Assembly: GCF_018476905.1 (NCBI RefSeq)
Contig: NZ_JAHCVK010000001.1
Location: forward strand, 1,178,001 to 1,242,000
Direction: 5' to 3'
Source of the DNA: Geomobilimonas luticola
GTDB taxonomy: Bacteria > Desulfobacterota > Desulfuromonadia > Geobacterales > Geobacteraceae
DNA length: 64,000 bases
In this document: in pieces, positions 34,388 to 42,665 of the stretch
How the letters are laid out: every line of letters begins with the position of its first letter
Position numbering within the stretch: position 1 is the stretch's first letter
Position numbers and translations under genes: made by a program
The notes under the pieces: generated by a model
Database searches by the model: none
The model's input: only the letters and a program-made list of their open reading frames with translations
What the model was told of the DNA's origin: nothing

Positions 34388-35075
34388 AGAGTTGTGGTAT
34401 TTGCACCGCTACGAATTTATTAGCCATTAATGCAAATTGGTCCCAGCCAATGACGATGGTTATTATTGAGCCTACAAATCCAACCAAGGTCACAAAAGTT
34501 GAAATGAATTTGAAAATGATATTGCCTGTCAAACGATCAATAACTGGTTCTTTAATAACTCCAAGCCAAAATGCTGCGTAGAGTGGGCTTGAAATCAATA
34601 GCTGCACTCCTTCACGGAACCAAATAATGGGGTTCTTCAATTTCTTCCTGTTGAATTCCTCAATTTCTTCTATGGAGCCAATATGTCGAATGATTACTTC
34701 TTGAATCGTTGCAGCATATTGATCTGCTAATCTTCTCAGTGCATATGAGTCACTGAGAGCATTTCTGAGTTCAGGAAGCATGTTCAAGATTATCGGGTAA
34801 TTTGTGTACTGGAAATTAGCAAATGGTGGCTTGTATGCAGCCATGATACCCGCTGAACCCAACTGGTTTTGCATTTTATTTGACTTGAGAGTAAGCCAGC
34901 TATAGGCACCCCCATCACTGCCATTGCTTGATAGATACGTCTTTAATTTATCGAGGAACTCAATTGCGAATGTTTTTATGTCTGAAAGGTGTTTGCAATA
35001 ATGATTCACCCGCAGGAAACCGATTATGCAGATGCATATTATTGCGGATGCAAGATACAATCTATCCATTGTCAT
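34380..35075 (-). CDS. Membrane protein of unknown function
   Basis: The 231-residue protein has an N-terminal hydrophobic helix (about 6-21) and two near the C-terminus (about 155-172 and 190-210), with a hydrophilic helical region between. No family motif is recognised. It ends one base before the PIN-like gene begins, on the same strand, so it may be part of the toxin-antitoxin-like unit. Base composition is lower in GC than its neighbours, which points to horizontal transfer. Confidence 0.55.
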   Translation of the reverse strand: MTMDRLYLASAIICICIIGFLRVNHYCKHLSDIKTFAIEFLDKLKTYLSSNGSDGGAYSWLTLKSNKMQNQLGSAGIMAAYKPPFANFQYTNYPIILNMLPELRNALSDSYALRRLADQYAATIQEVIIRHIGSIEEIEEFNRKKLKNPIIWFREGVQLLISSPLYAAFWLGVIKEPVIDRLTGNIIFKFISTFVTLVGFVGSIITIVIGWDQFALMANKFVAVQIPQLLK

Positions 35076-35579
35076 CTATCCCTTGCCAACTTTGCCACAT
35101 TTTAAAAGGTGGTAAAGCCTGTCTAGCTCTTTTAGTGGAAGCCTACGACCTACGGATAGCCACATAGTGAGCCATCTGCAAAGTTCAGTTGGTTGTACCA
35201 AGCCTCTCCGGTGAGCCTCCTCAACGACCCAGATAGCGCCTTTGAATTCAATCCCTGCCTCTTGACACTTATCTCGAAGAGGGCGATCTCCAGCAAAGAC
35301 TATGCGATTCGTGTTTGCAGCGTAGCAAAAGGTAAGCTTGTCCTGAAGACTCAATAGTTTTGCCTGTAGAGAATTAGCTTCTTTCAGCAGGTCATCTGAG
35401 ACTGGAATCACTGAAATCCCAGACTGTTTGATAGATGCTACCAAGCCAGGCTGACTTTCATGTTCGCATTCCATGAGTACCAGATCGAGCACTTCACAGG
35501 TTCCCAACTTGGGCAGGACATCAATTCCATCAACAAAACCCAAGTCAATGAGGATGCTTGCATCGGAAATGAGGATCAA
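35076..35579 (-). CDS. PIN-domain-like putative toxin ribonuclease
   Basis: The 167-residue protein starts ILISDASILIDLGFVD, with the first Asp of a PIN domain, followed by ECEHE (acidic position 2) and FAGDRPLRD near residue 95 (acidic positions 3/4). These residues fit a Mg-dependent ribonuclease. Its start overlaps the end of the XRE/ImmA gene by 4 bp. The pairing of a PIN-like protein with XRE-ImmA (COG2856) proteins is a known toxin-antitoxin arrangement. Confidence 0.7.
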   Translation of the reverse strand: MILISDASILIDLGFVDGIDVLPKLGTCEVLDLVLMECEHESQPGLVASIKQSGISVIPVSDDLLKEANSLQAKLLSLQDKLTFCYAANTNRIVFAGDRPLRDKCQEAGIEFKGAIWVVEEAHRRGLVQPTELCRWLTMWLSVGRRLPLKELDRLYHLLKCGKVGKG

Positions 35580-36640
35580 GCAAACGCCTCCCCATCAATC
35601 CATTTGAGAAGATCTTTCCGGATATCCATAATCGGCCTGCCAAGAATCTCCGCGGCCCTCGAAGAAGATATCTTTTCATCAGCAAGGGCTTGGAAGGCAA
35701 GTCGTTCAAGGCGTGAAGGGATGCTTGGCTTCTCCAGACGTACACCTTCATCGTTTTTGCCATATTTATCTATCAGTTTACCCATCTGTTGGCCTCGCTG
35801 TTTTGAGGAAATAATGCCTGCCTGTTCAGCGCGGAACAAAACGGTCTTCATGCTTACATAGTATCGTTTCTTGATGTACTGAAGGACAGGTTCTGGTATC
35901 CAGCGGTTCTGGTAAAAGCCGAGTTCTTCCTCTATAACGGCTCTAGGAAGAATGACTGCGCCGGCAACCGCATCTGCAAACTTCTCTCTCGGATCTTTTC
36001 CTTTAACTGTTGATGCGGTCGGTCTACGGTATTCCATTCGGTGATAAATCAGATGGACAAGTTCGTGGATGGCCGTGAAGTATTGCCGTTCTGTTGCATG
36101 TTCTGCATTGACAATAATTACTCCCCCCAGTTCTTCTGTGTATGCTGAGAACCCTGATACCTGCTGAGGCAGAGGGCATTGAATTATCTTGATACCCCTG
36201 TCTTCAAGTAATGCGAGCACGTCACCCAAAGGTCCATTCTCTACTCCGAGCCAGTTTCTGATTCGTTCAGCATGGGTATCAATCGCATCTAGGGCCTGGT
36301 CTGGAACTTTCCGGGATTCTGGCAATACTGGTTCAGCGCCGACAATCTGTTCGATTGCCGCATAGTCTTCTACCTTTTGGGTGAGAATATGCCGTAAGTC
36401 CTGGGAAAGAGCTGAAGGCATGTCAGCCCTGAATAACAATACCGGTTCAGCGCCAGGTTCACTTTCGATAAACAGGCTAAGTGAAACACCAAGAGCTTTT
36501 GCCAAGCGGCCAAGTTGCTCAACTGATGGCTTCCTGTCTCCGGATTCCCACACGGCAATAGTCTGACGCGTTACACCAACCTTTTCGCCCAGTGTGTCCT
36601 GCGTCATTCCTGCCAGCTCTCTAAGCTCTCGCAAGATCAT
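35576..36640 (-). CDS. XRE-family regulator fused to ImmA/IrrE metallopeptidase
   Basis: The 354-residue protein has an N-terminal XRE helix-turn-helix (residues about 5-58: MTQDTLGEKVGVTRQTIAVWESG) and a zinc peptidase domain with the HELVHLIYHR motif near residue 215. ATG 36640 is chosen because the helix-turn-helix starts right after it. These fusions act as antitoxins or as regulators that cleave repressors in mobile elements. It is likely self-regulated. The PIN-like gene follows with a 4-bp overlap. Confidence 0.88.
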   Translation of the reverse strand: MILRELRELAGMTQDTLGEKVGVTRQTIAVWESGDRKPSVEQLGRLAKALGVSLSLFIESEPGAEPVLLFRADMPSALSQDLRHILTQKVEDYAAIEQIVGAEPVLPESRKVPDQALDAIDTHAERIRNWLGVENGPLGDVLALLEDRGIKIIQCPLPQQVSGFSAYTEELGGVIIVNAEHATERQYFTAIHELVHLIYHRMEYRRPTASTVKGKDPREKFADAVAGAVILPRAVIEEELGFYQNRWIPEPVLQYIKKRYYVSMKTVLFRAEQAGIISSKQRGQQMGKLIDKYGKNDEGVRLEKPSIPSRLERLAFQALADEKISSSRAAEILGRPIMDIRKDLLKWIDGEAFA

Positions 36641-36750
36641 GGCGCTACCTACCTTTCCGTAAAAACGGCTGCATTTCATGTCTACCATAGTTAACATTAT
36701 AGCTAAAAATACTCATTTGACAATATGTAAAATGTTAAGTAATATGGTCG

Positions 36751-36873
36751 CAATAAAAAAGGCCGCGAGGGTTGGGGAACCCTGTGGCCTTCCGCAAGTC
36801 CGGTATCGGTCACCGGACTGCTCGTATGAGGAGTGGTCGCACACTCTCTGATGAACTATTATCAGAGCTTTAG
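36751..36873 (+). other. Three consecutive hairpins in the leader of a small ORF
   Basis: Going from 36751, the sequence can fold as GGCC..GGGTT-GGGG-AACCC..GGCC, then AGTCCGGT-ATCGGTC-ACCGGACT, then CTCTGAT-GAACTATT-ATCAGAG. A short ORF (36826-36873, MRSGRTLSDELLSEL) spans the third hairpin. This could be a regulatory leader or a small RNA between the XRE gene and the small gene at 36924. No known RNA family is recognised. Confidence 0.5.
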
Positions 36874-36923
36874 CCAAAATACAAGCAAGGATAAAGCTGC
36901 CCGGGAAAGGAAGGTGTATTCCA

Positions 36924-37037
36924 ATGGCTGGAAAATCCATCAAAATTGGCAGAGATGCCAAAACCGGGCAGTTTATTCCGGTAAAAGTGGCCATAAAGCG
37001 GCCGAGCACAACGGTTATCGAAACCATTAAGAAGTAG
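36924..37037 (+). CDS. Small basic protein (37 residues), conserved type
   Basis: ATG 36924 with AGGAAGG 8 bases upstream reads MAGKSIKIGRDAKTGQFIPV and ends TTVIETIKK. The pattern 'K-x-GRDAxTGQFIPV...RPxTTVxETIKK' is familiar from short proteins of mobile elements in Proteobacteria, usually hypothetical. It is followed 10 bases later by a strong terminator, so it is a monocistronic unit with its own structured leader. Confidence 0.65.
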   Translation: MAGKSIKIGRDAKTGQFIPVKVAIKRPSTTVIETIKK

Positions 37038-37047
37038 TGCTCAACAT

Positions 37048-37073
37048 CAGGAGGGGGAAATTCCCCCCTCCTG
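37048..37073 (+). terminator. Rho-independent terminator
   Basis: CAGGAGGGGG pairs with CCCCC(C)TCCTG around AAATT, followed by AGTCTTTTTCT. It lies 10 bases after the small ORF stop. Confidence 0.85.
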
Positions 37074-37213
37074 AGTCTTTTTCTAATGTATGAACAAGGT
37101 TGCTACTCGTAACGCAAGGCCATCACGAGTGGCAATGTTGCTCTTTTCCAGCTCTCTCCTTGTAAAATCACACGTGAATTGATAGAGTTACGCCTTCTTT
37201 TGGAGGTTTGCAG

Positions 37214-38020
37214 ATGTGCATCAAAAGATTTATTCTTGTAGGACTGACAATATCCAGTCTTCTGTTGTCCGTTACAGGAATGGCGGCTCAAACAGGGTGC
37301 CCAGATCACTTCGCCAACGGTATAGCCCCTGACGTCATCAATCAAAATCTCACCACAAAAACGCGTGAAATCTGCTATTCGGGTTTTGCGGTCAAGCATT
37401 CCGGCGTGACCAGGACGCCGCTCTATGCAGCTGAGCACTTGACGCGAGAGTGGATTTTGCAAGGTAAAGGTCTAAAACGGCAGAGCAAGTTCCACCCCGA
37501 CGAGAATATCCCGCGTTCGGAACGAGCTAAACTGCATCATTATGCCAGATCTGACTATGACCGTGGCCATGTAGCACCATCTGCTGACATGTTCGACATT
37601 AAATCACAGTATGAATGCTTTTCCTTGGCGAATATGGTTCCCCAGATACCCGAAAATAACCGCGGGCCATGGGGGGGCATAGAATCTGCTGTGCGGATGA
37701 TGGCGAAGAGGTCAGGCGATCTGTATGTAGTGACTGGCCCAATTTTTCAGGGTGGCGAGGTTCAACAAATCGGTGGCGCCGTAATGGTCCCTACAAAATT
37801 GTTCAAAGCTGTGTACGACCCACTGAGAAAAGAAGCCGGTGCATACCTTATTGACAACGATGCTGATGCCCAACCCCAAAAAATCTCGATAACAGAGTTA
37901 GAAAAAGTGGCGGGTATCAGTATTTTCCCGTCAGTTGAAGAAAATGTGAAATCAAGACTCATGCGTCTTCCTAATCCCAGATCATTTAAAGATCGTAAAC
38001 GTAAAGGAGGGCGAGTGTGA
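37214..38020 (+). CDS. Secreted DNA/RNA non-specific endonuclease
   Basis: The 268-residue protein has a signal peptide (about 1-25, ending GMAAQ) and the nuclease motif DYDRGHVAPSADM (about residues 115-127), in which DRGH carries the catalytic His, plus a downstream Asn in LANMVPQIPENNRGPW. It cuts DNA and RNA outside the cytoplasm. ATG 37214 has GGAGG 7 bases upstream and is preferred over TTG 37208. Such nucleases (NucA/EndA type) occur in conjugative elements and may clear DNA around the donor. Confidence 0.92.
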   Translation: MCIKRFILVGLTISSLLLSVTGMAAQTGCPDHFANGIAPDVINQNLTTKTREICYSGFAVKHSGVTRTPLYAAEHLTREWILQGKGLKRQSKFHPDENIPRSERAKLHHYARSDYDRGHVAPSADMFDIKSQYECFSLANMVPQIPENNRGPWGGIESAVRMMAKRSGDLYVVTGPIFQGGEVQQIGGAVMVPTKLFKAVYDPLRKEAGAYLIDNDADAQPQKISITELEKVAGISIFPSVEENVKSRLMRLPNPRSFKDRKRKGGRV

Positions 38021-38271
38021 ACAATAAAATTATCAACCCATTCAAGAACGAAAGTGAATGCCTTCAGATAGGCTCCCTTACTGTTGAGAATCGTATTGAC
38101 CGGGTGTCCATCTATGGCAGCATAGATATTACTCGGGATAAAGAGGGGTTGGCTGTTGCGCGAGAACTGAAGAGTATTTTGGATCTGACCCTGACGGAAC
38201 TGGAAAGCGCCGAGCTACCTGACAAAGTGACACAGAAACCGGCCAAGATCGTTAAGAACCCCTTTGAGTAG
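38017..38271 (+). CDS. Small protein of unknown function
   Basis: The 84-residue protein has a GTG start at 38017 that overlaps the nuclease stop by 4 bp. The sequence has strands (SLTVENRIDRVSIYGSIDITRDKEG) followed by a helix (LAVARELKSILDLTLTELESAE) and a basic tail ending NPFE. No family is recognised. It belongs to the tightly packed plus-strand cargo operon of the mobile element. Confidence 0.65.
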   Translation: MNNKIINPFKNESECLQIGSLTVENRIDRVSIYGSIDITRDKEGLAVARELKSILDLTLTELESAELPDKVTQKPAKIVKNPFE

Positions 38272-38290
38272 GCAGATCACAGTATGGAGC

Positions 38291-38575
38291 ATGGAATTGC
38301 CGAAATCCATTGAAGTGACGATCGAACCTGATGATAACAACCCCCATCAACTTCAACCCGAACATGACGAGGATGGGGTAGATGTACCTTGGGACAGCAT
38401 CAACCCGGAAACACTTCGCAACCTGATTTCCGAATTCGTCACCCGGGAGTGGCCAGACACGGAATACTCCCTCGAAATCAAAATTGATCAAGTGCTGAAG
38501 CAACTCCGCACCGGGCAGGCGAAAATTGCGTTCGACCTGGTATCCAAGACATGTAACATCATTCCGAGCAGGTGA
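38291..38575 (+). CDS. UPF0270 (YheU-like) protein
   Basis: The 94-residue protein contains the YheU/UPF0270 pattern VPWDSINPETLRNLISEFVTREWPDTEYSLEIKIDQVLKQL (as PxxxxxETLxNLIxEFVxRE and IxQVxxQLxxGxAxIxFD). Function is unknown. The start is uncertain: ATG 38291 or TTG 38264, neither with a strong ribosome site. The end overlaps the GTG at 38572 of the next frame. Confidence 0.75.
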   Translation: MELPKSIEVTIEPDDNNPHQLQPEHDEDGVDVPWDSINPETLRNLISEFVTREWPDTEYSLEIKIDQVLKQLRTGQAKIAFDLVSKTCNIIPSR

Positions 38576-38583
38576 CCGCATCG

Positions 38584-40164
38584 ATGGAGAAACGATTCTT
38601 TCCCCTCTCCGCTATCACAAAGCGGATCAATGAACTGCTGGAACCTGCCATCAGTAAGCAGTTCTGGGTCAAGGCAGAGATATCCACTGGCCGGGAACGA
38701 GGTGGAGCTTTTTACTGTGATCTGGTTGAAACGGATGCAAGCGGAAAAATCGTCGCAAAGATAGCCTGCACCATCTGGCAGAGAGAACTTTCCACCATAA
38801 AGGAGTTGTTCAAGACCAGGAATATGGATTTTGTGCTGACAAACGGCACGGTGGTCGGCTTTCTCTGTTCTCTTCAGTTTAGTCCCCAGTATGGCTTGTC
38901 CCTCAGAGTCATTGATGCCGATCCATCGATTGCTTTGGGCGAAATGGAGCTGAAAAAGAGGGAGATTATCGAGCGCCTGCAAAAGGAAGGGCTGTTCGAG
39001 ACGAACAAGGAACGCTTCGTACCGATCCTTCCGATAAGGCTCGGCCTGATTACCAGTTCCGGGAGCGCGGCATACAATGACTTCATCCAGACCCTCACGG
39101 CGTCAGGCTACGGCTTCAAGATCTACCTGGCTGATGCTATGGTCCAGGGGGATCAGACAGAGAAATCGGTACTTCGAGCCTTGGATGCCCTTACCGGACT
39201 CGATGTCGACCTTGTGTTTATCATCCGGGGCGGTGGCAGCAAGACGGATCTCTACTTCCTGGACAATGAGGCCATTGCCAGGAAAATTGCCGGATACCCC
39301 AAGCCGGTGTGGACCGGTATCGGCCACGAAATCGATACGAGTATCCTGGACTATATCGCCAACCGCTCTTTCAAGACGCCGACGGCGGCAGCAGAGGAGT
39401 TGGTGGCCCGCTTTGTCCAGATGCGCCGGCAATTGGACGAGGCAACCAACACCTTGAAGACCGTCTGGGCCTACCGGTTGAAAATCGACCAGGACTATCT
39501 GGCAAGGGCGGTGACCGGCATCCAGCAGGGGCCGAGAAAGCTGCTTGATGTGACAGCAAGCAATTTGAGGGAGCAGGCACAAGAACTGCGTGCCCGAGTG
39601 CAGCGACGGTTGTCAACTGAACAGATTGGAATAGGGAGAAGAAGGGAAAAATTACGTTCTCTCCCGCTGACATTGACCAAAAATCACATGGAGCGCCTGG
39701 CAGCAAAACGGCAAGAACTCTCATCGGGAGTAACTCACTGTCTTACCCGAACAGGAGAGACTCTGTCCGGACTGAAGCAACGCTTTGAAAAGGAGCGCTT
39801 TTTGCGGCGCCTGGCAGTTGAGCGTGAGCGCAACGAGAAAAACCGGCAGCAATTGAAAGCCCGGTTCTTTTCGGTATTCAAAATGAAATCAATGCTTCTC
39901 GCGAATATCAAGGGTCGGCTCAAGCAAGAGCGGGTTTTGCAGAGGATTGCTTTGGCTCGTACCAGCCTGAATGACAAAATGGCCACCCTGAAAGCTATTG
40001 ACCCGCAGACTGTTCTGAAGCGTGGCTTTGCCCTTGTCTACAGCCAACAGGGCACTCTTGTCAGATCCATTGCTGATGTCGCTGAAAAGCAGATAATTCA
40101 AACCCGCTTAGCTGATGGTTCTCTGATCAGCGAAGTTACTGCAAAGGAGATAAACCATGAGTGA
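38584..40164 (+). CDS. xseA: Exodeoxyribonuclease VII large subunit
   Basis: The 526-residue protein has an N-terminal OB fold (residues about 1-100; FPLSAITKRINELLEP, QFWVKAEIS) and the catalytic core with RLGLITSSGSAAYNDF, IRGGGSKTDL and GIGHEIDTSILDYIANRSFKTPTAAAE. A long coiled coil (about 280-460) and the conserved end ALVYSQQG follow. With XseB it degrades single-stranded DNA to oligonucleotides. ATG 38584 follows GCAGGTGA by about 8 bases; GTG 38572 is possible. Length exceeds the E. coli protein by about 70 residues, mostly in the coiled coil. The next gene overlaps by 8 bp. Confidence 0.93.
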   Translation: MEKRFFPLSAITKRINELLEPAISKQFWVKAEISTGRERGGAFYCDLVETDASGKIVAKIACTIWQRELSTIKELFKTRNMDFVLTNGTVVGFLCSLQFSPQYGLSLRVIDADPSIALGEMELKKREIIERLQKEGLFETNKERFVPILPIRLGLITSSGSAAYNDFIQTLTASGYGFKIYLADAMVQGDQTEKSVLRALDALTGLDVDLVFIIRGGGSKTDLYFLDNEAIARKIAGYPKPVWTGIGHEIDTSILDYIANRSFKTPTAAAEELVARFVQMRRQLDEATNTLKTVWAYRLKIDQDYLARAVTGIQQGPRKLLDVTASNLREQAQELRARVQRRLSTEQIGIGRRREKLRSLPLTLTKNHMERLAAKRQELSSGVTHCLTRTGETLSGLKQRFEKERFLRRLAVERERNEKNRQQLKARFFSVFKMKSMLLANIKGRLKQERVLQRIALARTSLNDKMATLKAIDPQTVLKRGFALVYSQQGTLVRSIADVAEKQIIQTRLADGSLISEVTAKEINHE

Positions 40165-40363
40165 CACTACCGAACCTACTTATGAGCAGAAAGTTGAAAA
40201 GCTGGACGAGATCCTGACCAAGCTTGACAATTCAGAGACCCCCATCGACAAACTTGCAGAAGATGTCAAGGAAGGAACCCGGTTAATCAGGGAACTGGAC
40301 AAAAAGCTCAAGCAGGTCGAGACTGAAGTGCTTGATGCCTTTAAGGAACTGGAAAGCGACTGA
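40157..40363 (+). CDS. xseB: Exodeoxyribonuclease VII small subunit
   Basis: The 68-residue helical protein matches XseB: TYEQKVEKLDEILTKLDN, then ETPIDKLAEDVKEGTRLI and LKQVETEVLDAF. Several copies bind the coiled coil of XseA. The overlap of 8 bp with xseA indicates coupled translation. A chromosome normally carries its own xseAB, so this pair is probably element-borne. Confidence 0.93.
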   Translation: MSDTTEPTYEQKVEKLDEILTKLDNSETPIDKLAEDVKEGTRLIRELDKKLKQVETEVLDAFKELESD

Positions 40364-40384
40364 TATTAATAAAGGACACAGCAA

Positions 40385-40660
40385 ATGACCAAAGCAGATA
40401 TTGTTGAAAAAATCCATACCAACACAGGTATGACCCAGAAGGAGTCAGCTGAAATGGTGGAGGCAGTCTTTTCCATCATGAAATCGACCCTTGAAACCGG
40501 CGAGACTTTGAAAATCTCTGGCTTCGGCAGTTTTGTGGTGAAGCAGAAAAACGAACGGCGGGGCCGTAATCCTCAGACTGGCGAAACGATCACCATTGAG
40601 GCGCGTCGTATATTAACCTTTAAACCAAGCACTGTGCTGCGCGATGCAATCAACAAGTAG
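40385..40660 (+). CDS. HU/IHF-family DNA-binding protein (IHF alpha-like)
   Basis: The 91-residue protein begins MTKADIVEKIHTNTGMTQKES and has the arm motif GFGSFVVKQKNERRGRNPQTGE and the C-terminal RRILTFKPSTVLRDAINK, with IHF-like residues. It bends DNA and is needed for many recombination reactions and for some element excision. It has an AAGGACA ribosome site and lies 21 bases after xseB. Confidence 0.92.
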   Translation: MTKADIVEKIHTNTGMTQKESAEMVEAVFSIMKSTLETGETLKISGFGSFVVKQKNERRGRNPQTGETITIEARRILTFKPSTVLRDAINK

Positions 40661-40690
40661 AGATTGCAATCTCAGCGAGGACGTGACCTC

Positions 40691-40933
40691 ATGAAGTTTG
40701 GTATTCGTACACCATCGCTGACGAAACGGATAGCCGCACGGACATCACTGAAGAGATACGTCCGGCAGTCGTTGGGGCTCAAAGCTCCGAGAGGATGGGG
40801 GTGGCTGACGAATCCCAAGAAGGCAGCCTATAACAGAGTCTACAATCGAACGTCTGTAGGTTGCCTGATTCCGTTGACAGTAATTTTCGTAATTATTTCC
40901 CTTGCGGTATTCGCTATGGCAAAGATTCGATAA
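40691..40933 (+). CDS. Small basic single-pass membrane protein
   Basis: The 80-residue protein has a very basic N-terminal 55 residues (KFGIRTPSLTKRIAARTSLKR) and one C-terminal membrane helix (about 57-76, LIPLTVIFVIISLAVFAMA). The pattern resembles short phage or element proteins of unknown role (RTPSLKKSI...A.T.G). ATG 40691 is preferred over the longer frame. It lies between the IHF-like and exonuclease genes. Confidence 0.6.
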   Translation: MKFGIRTPSLTKRIAARTSLKRYVRQSLGLKAPRGWGWLTNPKKAAYNRVYNRTSVGCLIPLTVIFVIISLAVFAMAKIR

Positions 40934-40948
40934 GTGTAGAGGTAAGAG

Positions 40949-41884
40949 TTGGAAAAACCCTGCAAAGACATACCGATGAACTCCCTTGAAGCTGAGATTG
41001 CAGTTACTTCCCTTAATGCGACTGGCGATTACAAGGTGTTGCGCAGAATGAACCTGAGCCAGGACAACCGTTTCGCCGGCAAGGTTATAGCCAATCCCAG
41101 GATCGGTCTCTGCCTCGACACGGAAACAACCGGGTTGAACCCTGCTTGCGACAAGATAATTGAGCTTGGGATCGTGGCTTTTCAGTATGACCCGCTTACA
41201 GCAGGAATAATAAAGATCATCGACCGATATGCCGGATTTGAAGACCCTGGATTTCCTCTTTCAGCCGAAACAACGGCGATTACCGGCATCACTGATGAGA
41301 TGGTGTCTGGCCAGTCCTTCGATAACGCCCAAGTATGCCGGCTCGCCGATCAGGCAAGCCTGGTAATTGCCCACAATGCCGCGTTTGACCGCAAGTTCGT
41401 CGAAGCGCGATTTCCGGTCTTCTCAAAAGTGCCCTGGGGCTGTTCCATGACTCAGGTCGACTGGCAGGCAGAAAGGATTTCCACCCGGGTTCTGGAATAC
41501 CTATTGTTCAAGTTCGGCTGGTTTATCAATGCCCATCGCGCCTTGGACGATGCTGAAGGACTGCTCGGTATTCTCCTGGAATCTCTTCCTGTCAGTGGTA
41601 CCCCAATATTCAAGGTGCTGTTGGAGAGATATGATGAGGTCACCGCGAAAGTCTGCGCGGTAGGTGCCCCCTATGAGAAGAAGGACGTACTGAAACAGAG
41701 AGGGTACCGCTGGAATGACGGAGCGCAAGGTGGCTGCAAGGCATGGTGGACAAGTGTTCCCGGTGATATGGAAAGAGAAGAACTTACCTGGCTTGCCAAC
41801 GAGGTTTATCCTCGTGGCATAACGGACAGCGTGGAGATAACCAGAGTCGACGCACTTGATCGCTTCTCAATTCGGGAGAGATAA
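40949..41884 (+). CDS. DnaQ-type 3'-5' exonuclease
   Basis: The 311-residue protein has a DEDDh exonuclease core: CLDTETTGLNPACDKIIELG (Exo I, about residues 55-74), VIAHNAAFDRKFVEARF (Exo II) and NAHRALDDAEGLLGIL (Exo III, with His and Asp). The C-terminal 80 residues (YEKKDVLKQRGYRWNDG...KAWWTSVPG) match the small domain seen after such exonucleases in mobile elements. It probably trims DNA in repair or recombination. The start is TTG 40949, with AGAGG upstream, or ATG 40976. Confidence 0.9.
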   Translation: MEKPCKDIPMNSLEAEIAVTSLNATGDYKVLRRMNLSQDNRFAGKVIANPRIGLCLDTETTGLNPACDKIIELGIVAFQYDPLTAGIIKIIDRYAGFEDPGFPLSAETTAITGITDEMVSGQSFDNAQVCRLADQASLVIAHNAAFDRKFVEARFPVFSKVPWGCSMTQVDWQAERISTRVLEYLLFKFGWFINAHRALDDAEGLLGILLESLPVSGTPIFKVLLERYDEVTAKVCAVGAPYEKKDVLKQRGYRWNDGAQGGCKAWWTSVPGDMEREELTWLANEVYPRGITDSVEITRVDALDRFSIRER

Positions 41885-41904
41885 TATTTTATGTGGAATG
41901 TCTC

Positions 41905-42498
41905 ATGGCGATAACCGAGCAAATATTGACTGGTTCAGCCGTTGACGACTGCCTCAACGATATAGCATCACTTCGAATCGAGATTTTTAGAGAATTCCCC
42001 TACCTGTACGATGGCCGCCGCGAGGACGAACTCCACTATCTGAAGCTTTACTCCCTAACCCCTGATTCATTCGTGATCATCGTCAAAGAGGGGGAAAAGG
42101 TCGCAGGAGCGGCCACCGGGATGCCGCTGCGACATGAGGCAACGGAACTGGTCGAACCGTTCAGCGGCACATCCTATCCTGTCGAAGAGATCTTCTATGT
42201 GGGTGAACTGCTTTTTTATCCCGAACATCGCAATCGAGGTATGGGGATGCAGATAGTGCGAATGATCGAGGAGCATGTTCGTTCCTACAGTACGTACCGG
42301 TACCTGACCTGTGCCACTGTGGTAAGGCCTGACAACCACCCGCTGCGTCCGTCAGACCATATCCCCATTGACAGGTTTCTCGTACACACCGGTTTCAACC
42401 TCCTGCCCGGAATAACGACGAGCTTCACCTGGCTGGAAACGGATGGTGTCAGGCGCTCCCACCCCATGAACTTCTGGATCAAGGAGTTGCAGGTATGA
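41905..42498 (+). CDS. GNAT-family N-acetyltransferase
   Basis: The 197-residue protein has the acetyl-CoA binding motif YPEHRNRGMGMQIV (about residues 108-121), the motif B region after it, and an N-terminal FPYLYDGRREDE typical of a subset of GNATs. The substrate is unknown. The start may be ATG 41905 or GTG 41893. Its stop overlaps the small gene that follows by 4 bp. Confidence 0.85.
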   Translation: MAITEQILTGSAVDDCLNDIASLRIEIFREFPYLYDGRREDELHYLKLYSLTPDSFVIIVKEGEKVAGAATGMPLRHEATELVEPFSGTSYPVEEIFYVGELLFYPEHRNRGMGMQIVRMIEEHVRSYSTYRYLTCATVVRPDNHPLRPSDHIPIDRFLVHTGFNLLPGITTSFTWLETDGVRRSHPMNFWIKELQV

Positions 42499-42665
42499 TC
42501 TGGCAATTGTGGCGTCAGGACGATAACGGCGGCAGGTACCTGGTCGGGACGTACGGCACGAAGGAAGCGGCCCAAGAGAAGATAACGGAACTGACCAGGT
42601 GTCACCATAAGCAGACCTACTGGGTCAGTGAAGCAATAGAAGCTATAACAGGTTCTGAATCATGA
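42495..42665 (+). CDS. Small protein (56 residues), unknown
   Basis: ATG 42495 overlaps the GNAT stop (ATGA), and its own stop overlaps the SagB-like start at 42662, so it is translationally coupled on both sides. The sequence (MIWQLWRQDDNGGRYLVGTY, then a helix with EAAQEKITELTRC and HHKQTYWVSEAI) looks like a small SPOR/DUF-type fold with tryptophan and tyrosine strands. No family is assigned. Confidence 0.7.
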   Translation: MIWQLWRQDDNGGRYLVGTYGTKEAAQEKITELTRCHHKQTYWVSEAIEAITGSES

